The notes under the pieces were generated by a model. The model was given only the letters and a program-made list of their open reading frames with translations, was not told where the DNA came from and made no database searches. Shown piece by piece: positions 50,128 to 58,932 of a DNA stretch of 64,000 nucleotides. Both the position numbers and the translations under genes were made by a program. Source of the DNA: Bacillus sp. SB49. GTDB lineage: Bacteria; Bacillota; Bacilli; Bacillales; Halobacillaceae. The DNA is taken from assembly GCF_000469135.2 (NCBI RefSeq), contig NZ_CP048117.1, positions 3,447,501-3,511,500 of the forward strand, written 5' to 3'. Position 1 is the first letter of the stretch. Each line of letters opens with the position of its first letter.

Positions 50128-51067
50128 AGTGAAGCCTTACCCGGAATTATCCTGGTCCATATCCAGACATAAAACGATGCTTCAATGTTTAAGAAAGTAC
50201 GCCTATGACTATTACGCTTCCCACAACGGCTGGTTAAGCCAGTCTGACAGTTTGGCGAAACAAGCTTATCGGTTAAAGAAAATAACGAACTTGGAAATGC
50301 ATTTCGGAAGCGTTGTCCACGATCTGATCTACCAGACTATCCAACAAGTCCGTAAAGAAGGAACATTCCAATCCGAGGAAGCTTTTACAGAAGAAGTGCG
50401 TCATCACTTGAATAGAGGTTTTATCGAATCCATTAAGAAAGAGCATTTGTGGATGAATCGTCCGAAGCACTTTACCATGCTTCATGAAATCTATTACAGC
50501 CAGCAGCAAAAGCTCCCGGAACAAAAAGTGAAGAAAATTACCGGGCGTCTTCAAAATACAGTGAAGAATTTCTACGCAAGCCAGACATTCGCAGACGTGC
50601 TGAAGAAGGACCGTATGGAGTTCATTGATGCAGAAACGTTCCGGTTCATGAAGAGCGACGGCGTCAAAATATTCGTCGTCATGGACCTGGTCTATAAGGA
50701 TACATCCGAAAACAAATGGATTATCGTCGATTGGAAAACAGGTAAATCTTCAGAAGAAGACCGGAATCAGCTCGCCCTGTATGCACTCTACCTGAAGCAG
50801 AAGTATGACATCGAATCCCTTGATGACATCATCATACGAAATGAATACCTTGTGGAGGGTACGTATGTGGAGCACCAACTGACCGAACAGGATTTAATCA
50901 ATGTCCAAAACCTCTATCAAGTAAGCATGAAAGAGATGCAGCGTTATTTGGAGGATCCGGAAAAGAACGCTCCCCTTCCTCTGCAGCAGTTTCCAATGCA
51001 GGATAATCCGCGTATCTGCGCCCATTGTAATTACCAGGAATTATGCTTCCCCGACTCCCATGTTTAA
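50120..51067 (+). CDS. PD-(D/E)XK nuclease with AddB/Cas4-like iron-sulfur cysteines
   Basis: A 315-residue single-domain nuclease. The catalytic core has the His in FGSVVHDLIYQ, the Asp in FVVMDLVYKD and the motif IIVDWKTGK. Four cysteines sit exactly as in the AddB nuclease: one near the N-terminus (MLQCLRKYAYDYY, Cys 23) and a C-terminal Cx2Cx5C (Cys 300, 303, 309 in CAHCNYQELC), which in AddB and Cas4 bind a 4Fe-4S cluster. No helicase motifs are present. It overlaps the alkyltransferase-like gene by 8 bp. No cas or add genes are near, so the partner is likely the ATL protein. The sequence alone does not say whether it is an endo- or exonuclease. Confidence 0.85.
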   Translation: MFEVKPYPELSWSISRHKTMLQCLRKYAYDYYASHNGWLSQSDSLAKQAYRLKKITNLEMHFGSVVHDLIYQTIQQVRKEGTFQSEEAFTEEVRHHLNRGFIESIKKEHLWMNRPKHFTMLHEIYYSQQQKLPEQKVKKITGRLQNTVKNFYASQTFADVLKKDRMEFIDAETFRFMKSDGVKIFVVMDLVYKDTSENKWIIVDWKTGKSSEEDRNQLALYALYLKQKYDIESLDDIIIRNEYLVEGTYVEHQLTEQDLINVQNLYQVSMKEMQRYLEDPEKNAPLPLQQFPMQDNPRICAHCNYQELCFPDSHV

Positions 51068-51133
51068 CCCTTTTCCGTTCCGGCTACATAAAGAGTAGTC
51101 TTGAATAACCATAAAAGGAGTCGTGATTTTCAC

Positions 51134-51769
51134 ATGAAAGTACTAGTTGCAGGAGCAAACGGTCATACAGGTCGTCTTCTCATCCAATATTTAAAAGAAG
51201 CCGGCCACGAGCCTTACGGACTGATTCGTAAAGAAGAGCAGAAAGCGATAGTGGAAGAGCTGGGCGGTATCCCTGTCCTTGGCGATGTGACGCGTTCTGA
51301 TGTCGGGCATGCCGTTAAAGGAATGGATGCCGTCATGTTCGCAGCCGGTTCCGGTTCCAAAACAGGCGATGATCAGACGGAAGCAGTCGACCGGGATGGT
51401 GCCGTCAACCTGGCGAAAGCGACGGAAAAACTCGGCATTAAAAAATTCATTATGCTTTCAGGAATGGCGGCCGGTGAGCCGGAACGCGGTCCGAAAGAAT
51501 TGGAATTCTATATGAAAATGAAGGGCGAAGCAGACGAATACCTGAAGACGACGGAACTCGATTACACCATTGTCCGTCCAGGCGGCTTAACTCATGAGTC
51601 CGGTACAAGTAAGATTAAGGTAGGAGATAAATTAGAGAGCGGCACGATATCCCGTGAAGATGTCGCGAAAACAATGATTGCAGCCCTGCAAGAGCCACAG
51701 GCCTATCACAAAACTTTTGAAATGATCGAAGGAGACACCCAGATTGAAGATGCATTAAAATCTCTATAA
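51134..51769 (+). CDS. NAD(P)-binding atypical SDR (YhfK-like)
   Basis: A 211-residue Rossmann-fold protein of the NAD(P)H-dependent epimerase/isomerase-like SDR group. It begins KVLVAGANGHTGRLLIQYL (GxxGxxG at residues 7-12), then GDVTRSD, AVMFAAGSGSK, a MLSGMAAGEP active-site region without the Tyr-x3-Lys pair, and LDYTIVRPGGLTHESGTS. B. subtilis YhfK is a close parallel of unknown role, often stress-linked. AAGGAG is 13 nt from the ATG, rather far, but no better in-frame start exists. It stands alone with a terminator. Confidence 0.82.
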   Translation: MKVLVAGANGHTGRLLIQYLKEAGHEPYGLIRKEEQKAIVEELGGIPVLGDVTRSDVGHAVKGMDAVMFAAGSGSKTGDDQTEAVDRDGAVNLAKATEKLGIKKFIMLSGMAAGEPERGPKELEFYMKMKGEADEYLKTTELDYTIVRPGGLTHESGTSKIKVGDKLESGTISREDVAKTMIAALQEPQAYHKTFEMIEGDTQIEDALKSL

Positions 51770-51775
51770 AAAAAG

Positions 51776-51808
51776 GACAACCCAGCCTTCTTCCGGCTGG
51801 GTTTTTCT
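51776..51808 (+). terminator. Terminator after the YhfK-like gene
   Basis: AACCCAGCC and GGCTGGGTT pair around TTCTTCC, followed by T. Confidence 0.9.
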
Positions 51809-51851
51809 CGTGCTCCCAAATCCAAAAACCAACCTACACACTCGGAAATGA

Positions 51852-51879
51852 TTTGCATAGAGGTTTTTTTTGTTATAAT
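51852..51879 (+). promoter_or_regulatory. Extended -10 promoter of the orphan RRNPP gene
   Basis: TGTTATAATG has the TG-N-TATAAT extended -10 (TATAAT at 51874-51879). The -35 region TTTGCA at 51852, 16 nt upstream, is weak, as allowed for this promoter class. Confidence 0.65.
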
Positions 51880-51913
51880 GTGTATACTTGGCGGCCAAAA
51901 GGGAGTTGTGAAC

Positions 51914-53176
51914 ATGAAAGGTACGTTGATTAAACAACATCGCAAATTTAAGAATATGACATTGGAAGAATTAGCTTCTGGAATTTGCTCAGTATCCTAC
52001 TTAAGTAAAATTGAACACAACACAATAAACGCCAGTGACGAGATCTATCGTTTATTAGGACAACGTTTGAACATCAAACTGACCGATATTAACCAAGACT
52101 TCGATGAACGTATATATCAGGATCTTCTTGAATGGCACGAAGCAGCACAGATGAGGGACTTTCCACTAATGAAGAAGATGAAGGAGAAGTGCAGAATCTC
52201 CCTTGAGGACAATAAGAACATTCTGCTGGTCAACCTTTTCAACGTCATTCTGGTAAGGCATGAAATGACGATGACTGGAAACCCGATTCCTGAACAAACG
52301 CTTAAAGAATTGAAAGATATCGTGCAGGATGCTTCCAGTGAATACAGATTTTTCTTCTACAAAACTGTCGGTATTCATTACCTCCTTCAAGGAGAATTAC
52401 GTGAAGCACTTCGGCATTTCCGTGAAGCAAAGCGGTTAATGTCTACCCTTCCTTGGAAAGAAGGAGAAGTTTATTACCATCTTGCGCTAACCTACTCTAA
52501 AACAAGGTCCTATGTAGAATCCACTTACTATGCTTTTCTAGCCTTGGAAGAATACAAGTCCAGTCTCCATTATTCACGAATGGTGGATAATTACATCATC
52601 ATCGCCATCAACTACAATTCCCTGGGAGTATTGGAAATTGCAGAAGAATTTCTACACAAAGTTTTAAAAGTGGCAAAATATCATCTTCCCCCCGTGGAAC
52701 GAAGGCGCATCTATCACAACCTCGGTACCAACTACATCTACCAAGAGAAATATGACCTGGCCTTTGAATATTTAAACAAAGCTTATGAAATCCCTACAGA
52801 AGAAAGGGACTTCATATCAGGTACCATCTATCTCCTTGCGCTTACCAGCTACCAATCCGGAGATATGGACTTGTGTAAGCAATACATCAGAGATGGGGAA
52901 ATAGAATCCGAGAAAGATGGACTTCTTAAATTCCAACATAAGTTTTATATATTGAAGAACCGCATCCACGGAAAGACCCGTGACGATGCTTTCATCGATA
53001 AATTAGAAAACGAAATCATCCCTGATTTTCGCAGGCTGAATGAATACAAGGACTACAAGGAAGCAGTGGAAATGCTGGCGAACCTGTATTATCAAAAACG
53101 AATGTACAAAAAAGCGGCAACGTACTATAAAGAAGCCAACAACTACAAACTTACGCAAAAAGCTGACCTTGTATAA
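51914..53176 (+). CDS. Second RRNPP-type regulator, no adjacent peptide gene
   Basis: A 420-residue regulator of the same plan as the one at 38.0-39.3 kb: an XRE helix-turn-helix (LIKQHRKFKNMTLEELASGI, then YLSKIEHNTINASDEI, residues 4-42) and TPR-like helix pairs to the end (for instance LGTNYIYQEKYDLAFEYLNKAYEI). The two proteins share small N-terminal words (LSKIE) and C-terminal YxKRMYK repeats (YYQKRMYKKAATYYKEA here, FEKQRMYKRSSEYLRLA there) and are likely paralogues. Unlike the first, this gene runs straight into a terminator with no small ORF, so its signal would be encoded elsewhere or it senses something else. GGGAG precedes the ATG. Confidence 0.83.
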   Translation: MKGTLIKQHRKFKNMTLEELASGICSVSYLSKIEHNTINASDEIYRLLGQRLNIKLTDINQDFDERIYQDLLEWHEAAQMRDFPLMKKMKEKCRISLEDNKNILLVNLFNVILVRHEMTMTGNPIPEQTLKELKDIVQDASSEYRFFFYKTVGIHYLLQGELREALRHFREAKRLMSTLPWKEGEVYYHLALTYSKTRSYVESTYYAFLALEEYKSSLHYSRMVDNYIIIAINYNSLGVLEIAEEFLHKVLKVAKYHLPPVERRRIYHNLGTNYIYQEKYDLAFEYLNKAYEIPTEERDFISGTIYLLALTSYQSGDMDLCKQYIRDGEIESEKDGLLKFQHKFYILKNRIHGKTRDDAFIDKLENEIIPDFRRLNEYKDYKEAVEMLANLYYQKRMYKKAATYYKEANNYKLTQKADLV

Positions 53177-53177
53177 A

Positions 53178-53208
53178 AAAAACGGAAGCAAAAGCTTCCG
53201 TTTTTTTA
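53178..53208. terminator. Terminator between the orphan RRNPP gene and exoA
   Basis: AACGGAAGC-AAAA-GCTTCCGTT with A and T runs on both sides; works for both convergent genes. Confidence 0.9.
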
Positions 53209-54081
53209 TACACCGACGATGTTCTTCTCCCAGTTTTTAAACTCCAGCTCCTCAAACTTCGCTTTCATCTTACCATCATCAATGTAGAACAAAGCATCAT
53301 CTAACGAACAATCCACGTCCGCTTCACAATGGATGGCTGCGAGCTTCCGCGACAGATGAAGCATATCGAGATTCTGTTCAATTTTCGTCTTTTGTCCTTT
53401 TGTAAGAGCCTCGATATTCTCAAGGATTCCCTCGATGGTTTCATATTGGAGCAGCAGCTTCAAAGCCGTCTTCTCCCCTATTCCCTTAACGCCTGGATAA
53501 TTATCGCTCGTATCTCCCATCAACGCTTTCAAATCGATCATCTGTGCGGGGGTAATCCCCTTCTCCTCTAAGAAGGAGTCTTCATGAAATTCCGCATAAT
53601 TGCCGTACCCCTTCTGAAGCAGCACGACACTTACATTCGGTCGAAGCAATTGAAGAAGATCCTGGTCCCCTGTGAGCAGGAAAACTTGGGAATGCTCGCT
53701 GTACACACGGCTGAGCGTCCCCATGCAATCATCCGCTTCATAACCGACCTGTCCAATGTTCGGAATATCCAGCGAAGCCACTACTTCCTTCGCAAGGTCG
53801 AATTGTGGAATCAACTCTTCCGGTGGTCCTCCGCGGTTCGCTTTATATTCTGGATACAAATCGTTACGGAACGTTTTACTGCCCATGTCCCAACAGCACA
53901 CGACGTGTGTCGGCTGATACGTGTCGATCGCACGGAACAAATGCTTCATCATCCCATATACAGCATTCGTAGGGGTACCTTTGCTGTTGATCATATAGTA
54001 ATTACTCATCGCTGTCGCATAGAAAGCCCGGAATAAGAGTGCCATTCCGTCGACGAGTAAAATTCTGTTTGTAGTCGTCAT
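53206..54081 (-). CDS. ypcP: 5'-3' exonuclease (ExoA/YpcP, PolI-like FEN)
   Basis: A 291-residue flap endonuclease/5'-3' exonuclease of the stand-alone type that supplements PolA. It has LLVDGMALLFRAFYA with the first metal Asp, AVYGMMKHL, CWDMGSKTFRNDLYPEYKANR, YEADDCMGTL with paired Asp, LLTGDQDLLQL, and the H3TH region GVKGIGEKTALKLL. No polymerase domain follows. It removes RNA primers and takes part in repair. It is encoded alone; the start is in a standard ribosome context (GGAGAGGG). Confidence 0.92.
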   Translation of the reverse strand: MTTTNRILLVDGMALLFRAFYATAMSNYYMINSKGTPTNAVYGMMKHLFRAIDTYQPTHVVCCWDMGSKTFRNDLYPEYKANRGGPPEELIPQFDLAKEVVASLDIPNIGQVGYEADDCMGTLSRVYSEHSQVFLLTGDQDLLQLLRPNVSVVLLQKGYGNYAEFHEDSFLEEKGITPAQMIDLKALMGDTSDNYPGVKGIGEKTALKLLLQYETIEGILENIEALTKGQKTKIEQNLDMLHLSRKLAAIHCEADVDCSLDDALFYIDDGKMKAKFEELEFKNWEKNIVGV

Positions 54082-54168
54082 CTTACCCTCTCCTTTATAA
54101 ACCTATTCTCATTATAACAGGGATAAGCAGTCGTTCGTATCAAAATATTCTCCCCCATCTGCTTAAAA

Positions 54169-54246
54169 TTGACAATTTTCTGATAAAATGATACGTTCAA
54201 GGAAAGCACCTGAGTAATTACATAACTTAATTTGTAAGCGTTTGCA
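54169..54246 (+). promoter_or_regulatory. Aldehyde dehydrogenase promoter region with a perfect cre
   Basis: TTGTAAGCGTTTGCAT at 54232-54247 fits the CcpA consensus at every defined position (core TGTAAGCGTTTGCA, 54233-54246). A TTGACA at 54169-54174 is the likely -35, with a poor -10 about 17 nt on. The cre lies downstream of the start point and would act as a roadblock when preferred sugars are present. Confidence 0.8.
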
Positions 54247-54269
54247 TTAAATTAGAATCGGGAGGATGA

Positions 54270-55796
54270 ATGAAAATGGTCTATGCATTTCCGAACACAG
54301 AAGGCTCTCCGGTACAATTCAAAGAACGCTATGATAACTTTATCGGAGGAGAATGGACGGCACCCGTTAAAGGGCAATACTTCGAAAACGTCACACCGGT
54401 GACCGGCAAATCCTTCTGCCAAGTAGCTAGGTCGACAGAAGAGGACATAGAACTTGCACTGGATGCCGCTCATAAGGCGAAAGATGCCTGGGGGCGGACA
54501 TCTGTGACCGAACGGTCGCTCATCCTGAACAGGATTGCCGATCGTATGGAAGAGAACCTTGAAAAGCTCGCCGTCGCAGAAACATGGGAAAATGGGAAGG
54601 CGGTTCGGGAAACGCTGAATGCTGATATTCCTCTTGCTGTAGATCACTTCCGCTACTTCGCTTCTGTTATCCGCTCTCAAGAAGGAACCATCGGCGAAAT
54701 TGATGAAGATACGATCGCTTACCATTTCCAAGAGCCGCTTGGAGTCGTCGGGCAGATCATTCCTTGGAACTTCCCGATTCTAATGGCGGTTTGGAAAATT
54801 GCACCTGCACTTGCTGCCGGGAATGCTATCGTTCTGAAGCCGGCGGAGCAGACGCCTTCTTCTATCCTTTACCTGCTGGAAATGATTGAAGACCTGCTGC
54901 CGGCTGGTGTATTGAATGTCGTAAACGGCTTCGGACTGGAGGCAGGCAAGCCGCTCGCCCAGAGTCCGCGTGTCAACAAAGTCGCCTTTACTGGTGAAAC
55001 GACGACCGGGCGGATGATCATGCAGTATGCATCCCAAAACATTATCCCGGTAACCCTCGAGCTTGGCGGAAAATCACCGAACATTTTCTTCGAGGACGTC
55101 ATGAGGGAAGATGATGACTTCCTTGATAAGACAATAGAAGGAATGGTGCTATTTGCATTAAACCAGGGGGAAGTCTGTACATGTCCTTCCCGCGCCTTGA
55201 TTCAGGAGTCTATCTATGACGAGTTCATGGATCGTGCTGTCAAACGGGTGAAAGAGATCAAGACAGGCAACCCGCTCGATCCGGAAGTAATGATGGGAGC
55301 CCAGGCATCTTCTGAACAATTGGAAAAGATCCTCTCTTATCTGGAGATTGGTAAAGATGAAGGTGCAGAATGCCTTGTCGGAGGAGCCCGTAATGACATC
55401 GGCGGCGACTTCAAAGAAGGATATTATGTCCAACCGACCATATTCAAAGGAAACAACAATATGCGCATCTTCCAGGAAGAGATTTTCGGTCCTGTGTTAT
55501 CCGTAACGACCTTCAAAGACAAAGAAGAAGCAATGGCCATTGCCAATGACACCCTTTACGGCCTTGGAGCCGGTGTATGGACCCGTGATATGAACACCGC
55601 CTATCGTTTCGGTCGTGGCATTGAAGCAGGACGCGTGTGGACGAACTGCTATCACGCCTACCCTGCCCACGCAGCATTCGGTGGATATAAGATGTCCGGA
55701 GTCGGCCGGGAAAACCACAAGATGATGCTGAGCCATTACCAACAGACGAAGAATATGCTCGTAAGCTACAGCCCTAAGAAACTTGGATTCTTTTAA
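54270..55796 (+). CDS. NAD(P)-dependent aldehyde dehydrogenase (AdhB/ExaC-like)
   Basis: A 508-residue aldehyde dehydrogenase, probably acting on acetaldehyde or related aldehydes. The cofactor region [28 protein letters not shown], the general base in [11 protein letters not shown], and the nucleophile in [14 protein letters not shown] (Cys 303, with a second Cys at 305) are all present; the end [17 protein letters not shown] is typical of the group. It is close to AldA/ExaC enzymes that are found with a DUF779 gene, as here. Repression by CcpA is likely from the perfect cre upstream. I kept the ATG at 54270 (GGGAGG 4 nt before); the ATG at 54276 is equally possible. Confidence 0.93.
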   Translation: MKMVYAFPNTEGSPVQFKERYDNFIGGEWTAPVKGQYFENVTPVTGKSFCQVARSTEEDIELALDAAHKAKDAWGRTSVTERSLILNRIADRMEENLEKLAVAETWENGKAVRETLNADIPLAVDHFRYFASVIRSQEGTIGEIDEDTIAYHFQEPLGVVGQIIPWNFPILMAVWKIAPALAAGNAIVLKPAEQTPSSILYLLEMIEDLLPAGVLNVVNGFGLEAGKPLAQSPRVNKVAFTGETTTGRMIMQYASQNIIPVTLELGGKSPNIFFEDVMREDDDFLDKTIEGMVLFALNQGEVCTCPSRALIQESIYDEFMDRAVKRVKEIKTGNPLDPEVMMGAQASSEQLEKILSYLEIGKDEGAECLVGGARNDIGGDFKEGYYVQPTIFKGNNNMRIFQEEIFGPVLSVTTFKDKEEAMAIANDTLYGLGAGVWTRDMNTAYRFGRGIEAGRVWTNCYHAYPAHAAFGGYKMSGVGRENHKMMLSHYQQTKNMLVSYSPKKLGFF

Positions 55797-55819
55797 TCTG
55801 AAGCAAAGGAGGAATGACC

Positions 55820-56188
55820 ATGGTGGAACGTGTGAAAGCGACAGCGGAGACGTATGAACTGCTGAATAAGCTGAAAGCGAAGCACGGACCAGTCATGTTC
55901 CATCAATCCGGGGGATGCTGCGACGGCAGTTCTCCTATGTGTTATGAAGAAGGGGATCTTTTGATCGGTAGTCAGGATGTGCTGCTCGGCAGCATTGATG
56001 ATACGCCCTTCTACATGAACAAGAAGCAGTTCGATTATTGGAAGCATACGCAGCTGATCATTGATGTCGTGGATGGCCGGGGCGGAATGTTCTCCTTAGA
56101 GGGTGTAGAAGGCAAGCGTTTCCTGACGCGGTCCCGGGCCTTTACAAAAGAAGAGCTGGAAGAACTGAAGGAATCCGAGTCCGTCTAG
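55820..56188 (+). CDS. DUF779 family protein
   Basis: A 122-residue protein with the DUF779 pattern: MFHQSGGCCDGSSPMCY (Cys-Cys and a further Cys, residues 27-43), IGSQDVLLGSIDDTPFYM and the central YWKHTQLIIDVVDGRGGMFSLEG with final GKRFLTRSRAF. The Cys cluster suggests metal or thiol chemistry. Such genes commonly follow aldehyde dehydrogenases of the AdhB type, and it follows one here by 23 nt. The ATG at 55820 is 7 nt after AAAGGAGG; the ATG at 55814 is too close. Role unknown. Confidence 0.85.
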   Translation: MVERVKATAETYELLNKLKAKHGPVMFHQSGGCCDGSSPMCYEEGDLLIGSQDVLLGSIDDTPFYMNKKQFDYWKHTQLIIDVVDGRGGMFSLEGVEGKRFLTRSRAFTKEELEELKESESV

Positions 56189-56221
56189 ATCAATTCCACG
56201 AAATGGATATCGAGGCAGTCT

Positions 56222-56258
56222 AAAAAGAGGAAGGAATTCAACCTTCCTCTTTTTTTAT
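56222..56258. terminator. Terminator after the DUF779 gene
   Basis: AAAAAGAGGAAGG-AATTCAA-CCTTCCTCTTTTT; A and T runs on both sides allow action on the convergent hydrolase gene too. Confidence 0.9.
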
Positions 56259-56262
56259 GCTT

Positions 56263-56976
56263 CTAGTACTCTTCGAATTCTGAGAGAAAACGTTCCAGTA
56301 GATTTATATACCACTCCGGCTGGTCGTTATGGACCAGGTGCCCGGCAAAAGGGAGGACAGCTGTATGGATGTGATCATAGCCGGAAAAGAGGTGAGCTGC
56401 TTTCACTTCCGGTCCATTCTGTTCTCCGGCAAGGTAAAGCGTCGGAACTCCAATTCCCGGCAAAGCCTTCGTTAAGTAAAAGGGATACCAGTTCTCTTCC
56501 CTGGATAGATAGATCAGCTCCCGCCAATTCGTATTATGGAGCTGATTAAAGTATTGAACAAACGCTTCTTCCCGCAGGAGCTTCCGTTGATGGTCGACCT
56601 CCTGACGGTGCATGTCGCTCCACTTCTTTGGTTTTACTGCTTGAATTCCGGAAATAGTAAGGCTCTTTACGCATTCCGGATACTTGCAGGCAAAACTGAG
56701 AGCTGCGAGAGATCCTAACGAACTGGCAGCTATATGTACCGAATCTAATTCGAGTCCGTCCAGTGTTTCCTTTAAATCCTCGCCTGCGTCTTCGAAGTAA
56801 TTGGTAAAATCACCGCTGAATGAATTCCCGTGTCCCCGCAGATCAGGTCTAATTACCTTAAAGGACTTACTGAAGTGCTCTGCATGCTTTTGGAAGTCAC
56901 TGCTGCCTGTCTGAAGACCGCTGTGCAGAAATACAAGCGGATCGCCTTCTCCTTGAATATTGGTATACAGCTTCAT
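56263..56976 (-). CDS. Alpha/beta hydrolase
   Basis: A 237-residue alpha/beta hydrolase. It has the oxyanion-hole segment LVFLHSGLQTGSSDF, RPDLRGHGNS, the nucleophile elbow IAASSLGSLAALSFA (Ser near residue 94), and the late Asp/His region HIHTAVLPFAGHLVHNDQPE. This matches the broad group of small esterases and C-C hydrolases; no substrate can be named. The start at 56974-56976 follows GGAGAAGG; an in-frame start 24 nt earlier lies within the broken acetyltransferase gene. It shares 4 bp with that gene, so the two were one operon. Confidence 0.85.
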   Translation of the reverse strand: MKLYTNIQGEGDPLVFLHSGLQTGSSDFQKHAEHFSKSFKVIRPDLRGHGNSFSGDFTNYFEDAGEDLKETLDGLELDSVHIAASSLGSLAALSFACKYPECVKSLTISGIQAVKPKKWSDMHRQEVDHQRKLLREEAFVQYFNQLHNTNWRELIYLSREENWYPFYLTKALPGIGVPTLYLAGEQNGPEVKAAHLFSGYDHIHTAVLPFAGHLVHNDQPEWYINLLERFLSEFEEY

Positions 56977-57705
56977 TTTCCTTCTCCCCTTTTTCTCCAT
57001 TCATAAACGTATTTCCTTCCCGTCTGGATTCCACCTGCTTTACGGAACACTTTTCTCATCGGTATGTTCCCAGCACTTGTCGAACCCACACTATAAGACG
57101 CTCCAAACTGTTCTTTTAATAGATGCAGCCCTTGTACATACAAAGGCAGACTTTTCTTCCTCCCTCTTTCCTCCGGTACGAGACCGAAATAAAAGAACCT
57201 GCCTTCCCCTTCTTTTCCCGGCTCGAGGTGAGGCATGAGGACACCGATCGGTTCCTCTTCCTCATAAGCGATCAGGCAGCTGTCCCTGTAAGTTGGGCCG
57301 AGTTCATTTGCGACATTGCGCATCTGTTCCTCCATCGACATGGTGGAAGGGGGCATTGGGGGAGCCGGCCATCGTTCTCTGCCATGTCTTTTGAAACACG
57401 TGCGGCGGGACATCATGGATGGACCTCAAGATAAAGAGAGAGATTTCCTTTCCCAGCTTATCCAAATCGAAACGCACGAAGATTTTTTCTTCCAAGAAGG
57501 TAAATCCGAGTTTCTTCAACCGGGTTTCTACCGTATCATTCATTGCAGAAAGGAGGACACGGACGGAGGAACACCTCCAGATGGAAGCGTCCTTGGACAA
57601 AGCTTCCAACACCTCCAACCATTCCTCCGGATCCTCCTTTACAATGGATTCAATAACGATGAAGGATTCCCCCTGTATGTAGGACACCTTTTCCCTCCAG
57701 TTCAT
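56973..57705 (-). pseudogene. Frameshifted GNAT-family acetyltransferase
   Basis: Two overlapping frames together read as one GNAT protein of about 243 residues. The first frame (57705 to about 57350) starts MNWREKVSYIQGESFIVIE, preceded by GGAGTG, and runs to QRTMAGSPNAP; then the reading continues in the next frame as PSTMSMEEQMRNVANELG, with the acetyl-CoA strand GVLMPHLEPG, FYFGLVPEERGRKKSLPLYVQ and the final NIPMRKVFRKAGGIQTGRKYVYEW. The shift falls at two runs of five C (minus strand) near 57347-57366, a common slippage or error site. The gene may be a true pseudogene or a one-base sequencing error. A further oddity is the RGRKKS loop where active GNATs have glycines. Confidence 0.75.
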
Positions 57706-57832
57706 AGACCCACTCCTTGATCAGTGAAAAGTAAAAATAGAATTAATAGTTCAACTTCCTTTGATATGAGCGGATGATTTCCCTCTCGGTAAATTACGAG
57801 TTACCATTAAAAATATGAAAGGAAGTGTTAAG

Positions 57833-58840
57833 ATGAATCGTGAAATTCAATTAGTTCAAAGACCTGAAGCTGTACCAACACATGAACATTTCAAAATGGT
57901 CGAAACACAAACACCGGACCCGCAGAATGGAGAAGTACTCGTCAAGCTGCTCTACGCATCTGTAGACCCATACATGCGAGGCAGAATGAATGATACGAAA
58001 TCCTATGTTGCGCCGTTCCAACTAAACGAGCCACTAGAAGGCGGCGTGGTTGCGGAAGTCGTAAAATCAGAAAGCGATGCTTTGAAAGAAGGCGACGTCA
58101 TCACTGGAATGCTTCCATGGAAGGAATACGTGATTGCCAAGGCCGATCAAGTACGTAAAGTAGATACAAGCCTGGGGCCTGTGACAACATCTCTTGGAAT
58201 TCTAGGTATGCCTGGATTGACGGCTTACTTCGGACTCATGGATATCGGCCAGCCGAAACAAGGCGAAACACTTGTCGTATCCGGAGCTGCCGGTGCCGTT
58301 GGTTCCGCAGTCGTCCAAATTGGTAAGATCCAAGGACTCCACGTTGTCGGAATCGCCGGATCTGATGAGAAACTTGCCTACGTGAAAGACACGCTCGGCG
58401 CAGATGAAGTTATCAATTATAAGAAAGAAAACGTTGCGGAAGCTTTAGAGAAAGCATGCCCGAACGGTGTAGACATCTACTTTGATAACGTAGGTGCCGA
58501 CATTTCTGATGCGGTTTATCCGTTGCTTAATAAGTTTGCCCGCATTTCTCAATGTGGTGCCATCGCTTCTTACAACGTACCGAACGACCAAGGCCCGCGC
58601 ATCCAGATGCACCTGATCAAATCCAGTGCGCTTCTTAAAGGCTTTACTGTAGGCGACTATGCAGATCGTTTCTCTGAAGGATTCGAATACTTGTCCAAAT
58701 GGGTGAAAGAAGGAAAGCTCACCTATGAGGAGACGATTGTGGACGGTTTCGAGAATCTTCCTGATGCATTCTTCGGATTGTTCGAAGGGAAAAACCTTGG
58801 TAAACTACTGGTGAAAGTTTCTGAACCATCTTCTAAATAA
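57833..58840 (+). CDS. yfmJ: NADP-dependent oxidoreductase of the MDR family (CurA/YfmJ-like)
   Basis: A 335-residue medium-chain reductase without the zinc sites of alcohol dehydrogenases. It begins with the YfmJ-type NREIQLVQRPEAVPTHEHF, has VDPYMRGRMND and the nucleotide motif VVSGAAGAVGSAVVQIGKI (about residues 152-170), then YFDNVGADI and the end GKNLGKLLVKV. Relatives reduce 2-alkenals, prostaglandins or curcumin, so detoxification of reactive carbonyls is the likely role. The ATG at 57833 follows GAAAGGAAG; a start six codons upstream would place that site inside the gene. It stands alone with its own terminator. Confidence 0.9.
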   Translation: MNREIQLVQRPEAVPTHEHFKMVETQTPDPQNGEVLVKLLYASVDPYMRGRMNDTKSYVAPFQLNEPLEGGVVAEVVKSESDALKEGDVITGMLPWKEYVIAKADQVRKVDTSLGPVTTSLGILGMPGLTAYFGLMDIGQPKQGETLVVSGAAGAVGSAVVQIGKIQGLHVVGIAGSDEKLAYVKDTLGADEVINYKKENVAEALEKACPNGVDIYFDNVGADISDAVYPLLNKFARISQCGAIASYNVPNDQGPRIQMHLIKSSALLKGFTVGDYADRFSEGFEYLSKWVKEGKLTYEETIVDGFENLPDAFFGLFEGKNLGKLLVKVSEPSSK

Positions 58841-58848
58841 AAGATAAG

Positions 58849-58882
58849 ACAAGGGCCGTTGGAACAGTTCCAACGGCCCTTT
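58849..58882 (+). terminator. Terminator of the yfmJ-like gene
   Basis: AAGGGCCGTTGGAA and TTCCAACGGCCCTT form a 14-bp perfect stem with a CAG loop, then T. Confidence 0.92.
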
Positions 58883-58932
58883 CATTATAAAACAACTTTC
58901 ACCCTTTTCCAATTTAAGGGTGTTGCAGACTG

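Noticed and set aside
54252-54731. A 159-codon minus-strand frame at the start of the aldehyde dehydrogenase.
   Set aside because: Antisense shadow frame; it would also run over the dehydrogenase ribosome site.
57123-57720. Several plus-strand frames opposite the broken acetyltransferase gene.
   Set aside because: The minus-strand halves show coherent GNAT sequence and a ribosome site; the plus-strand frames have neither.
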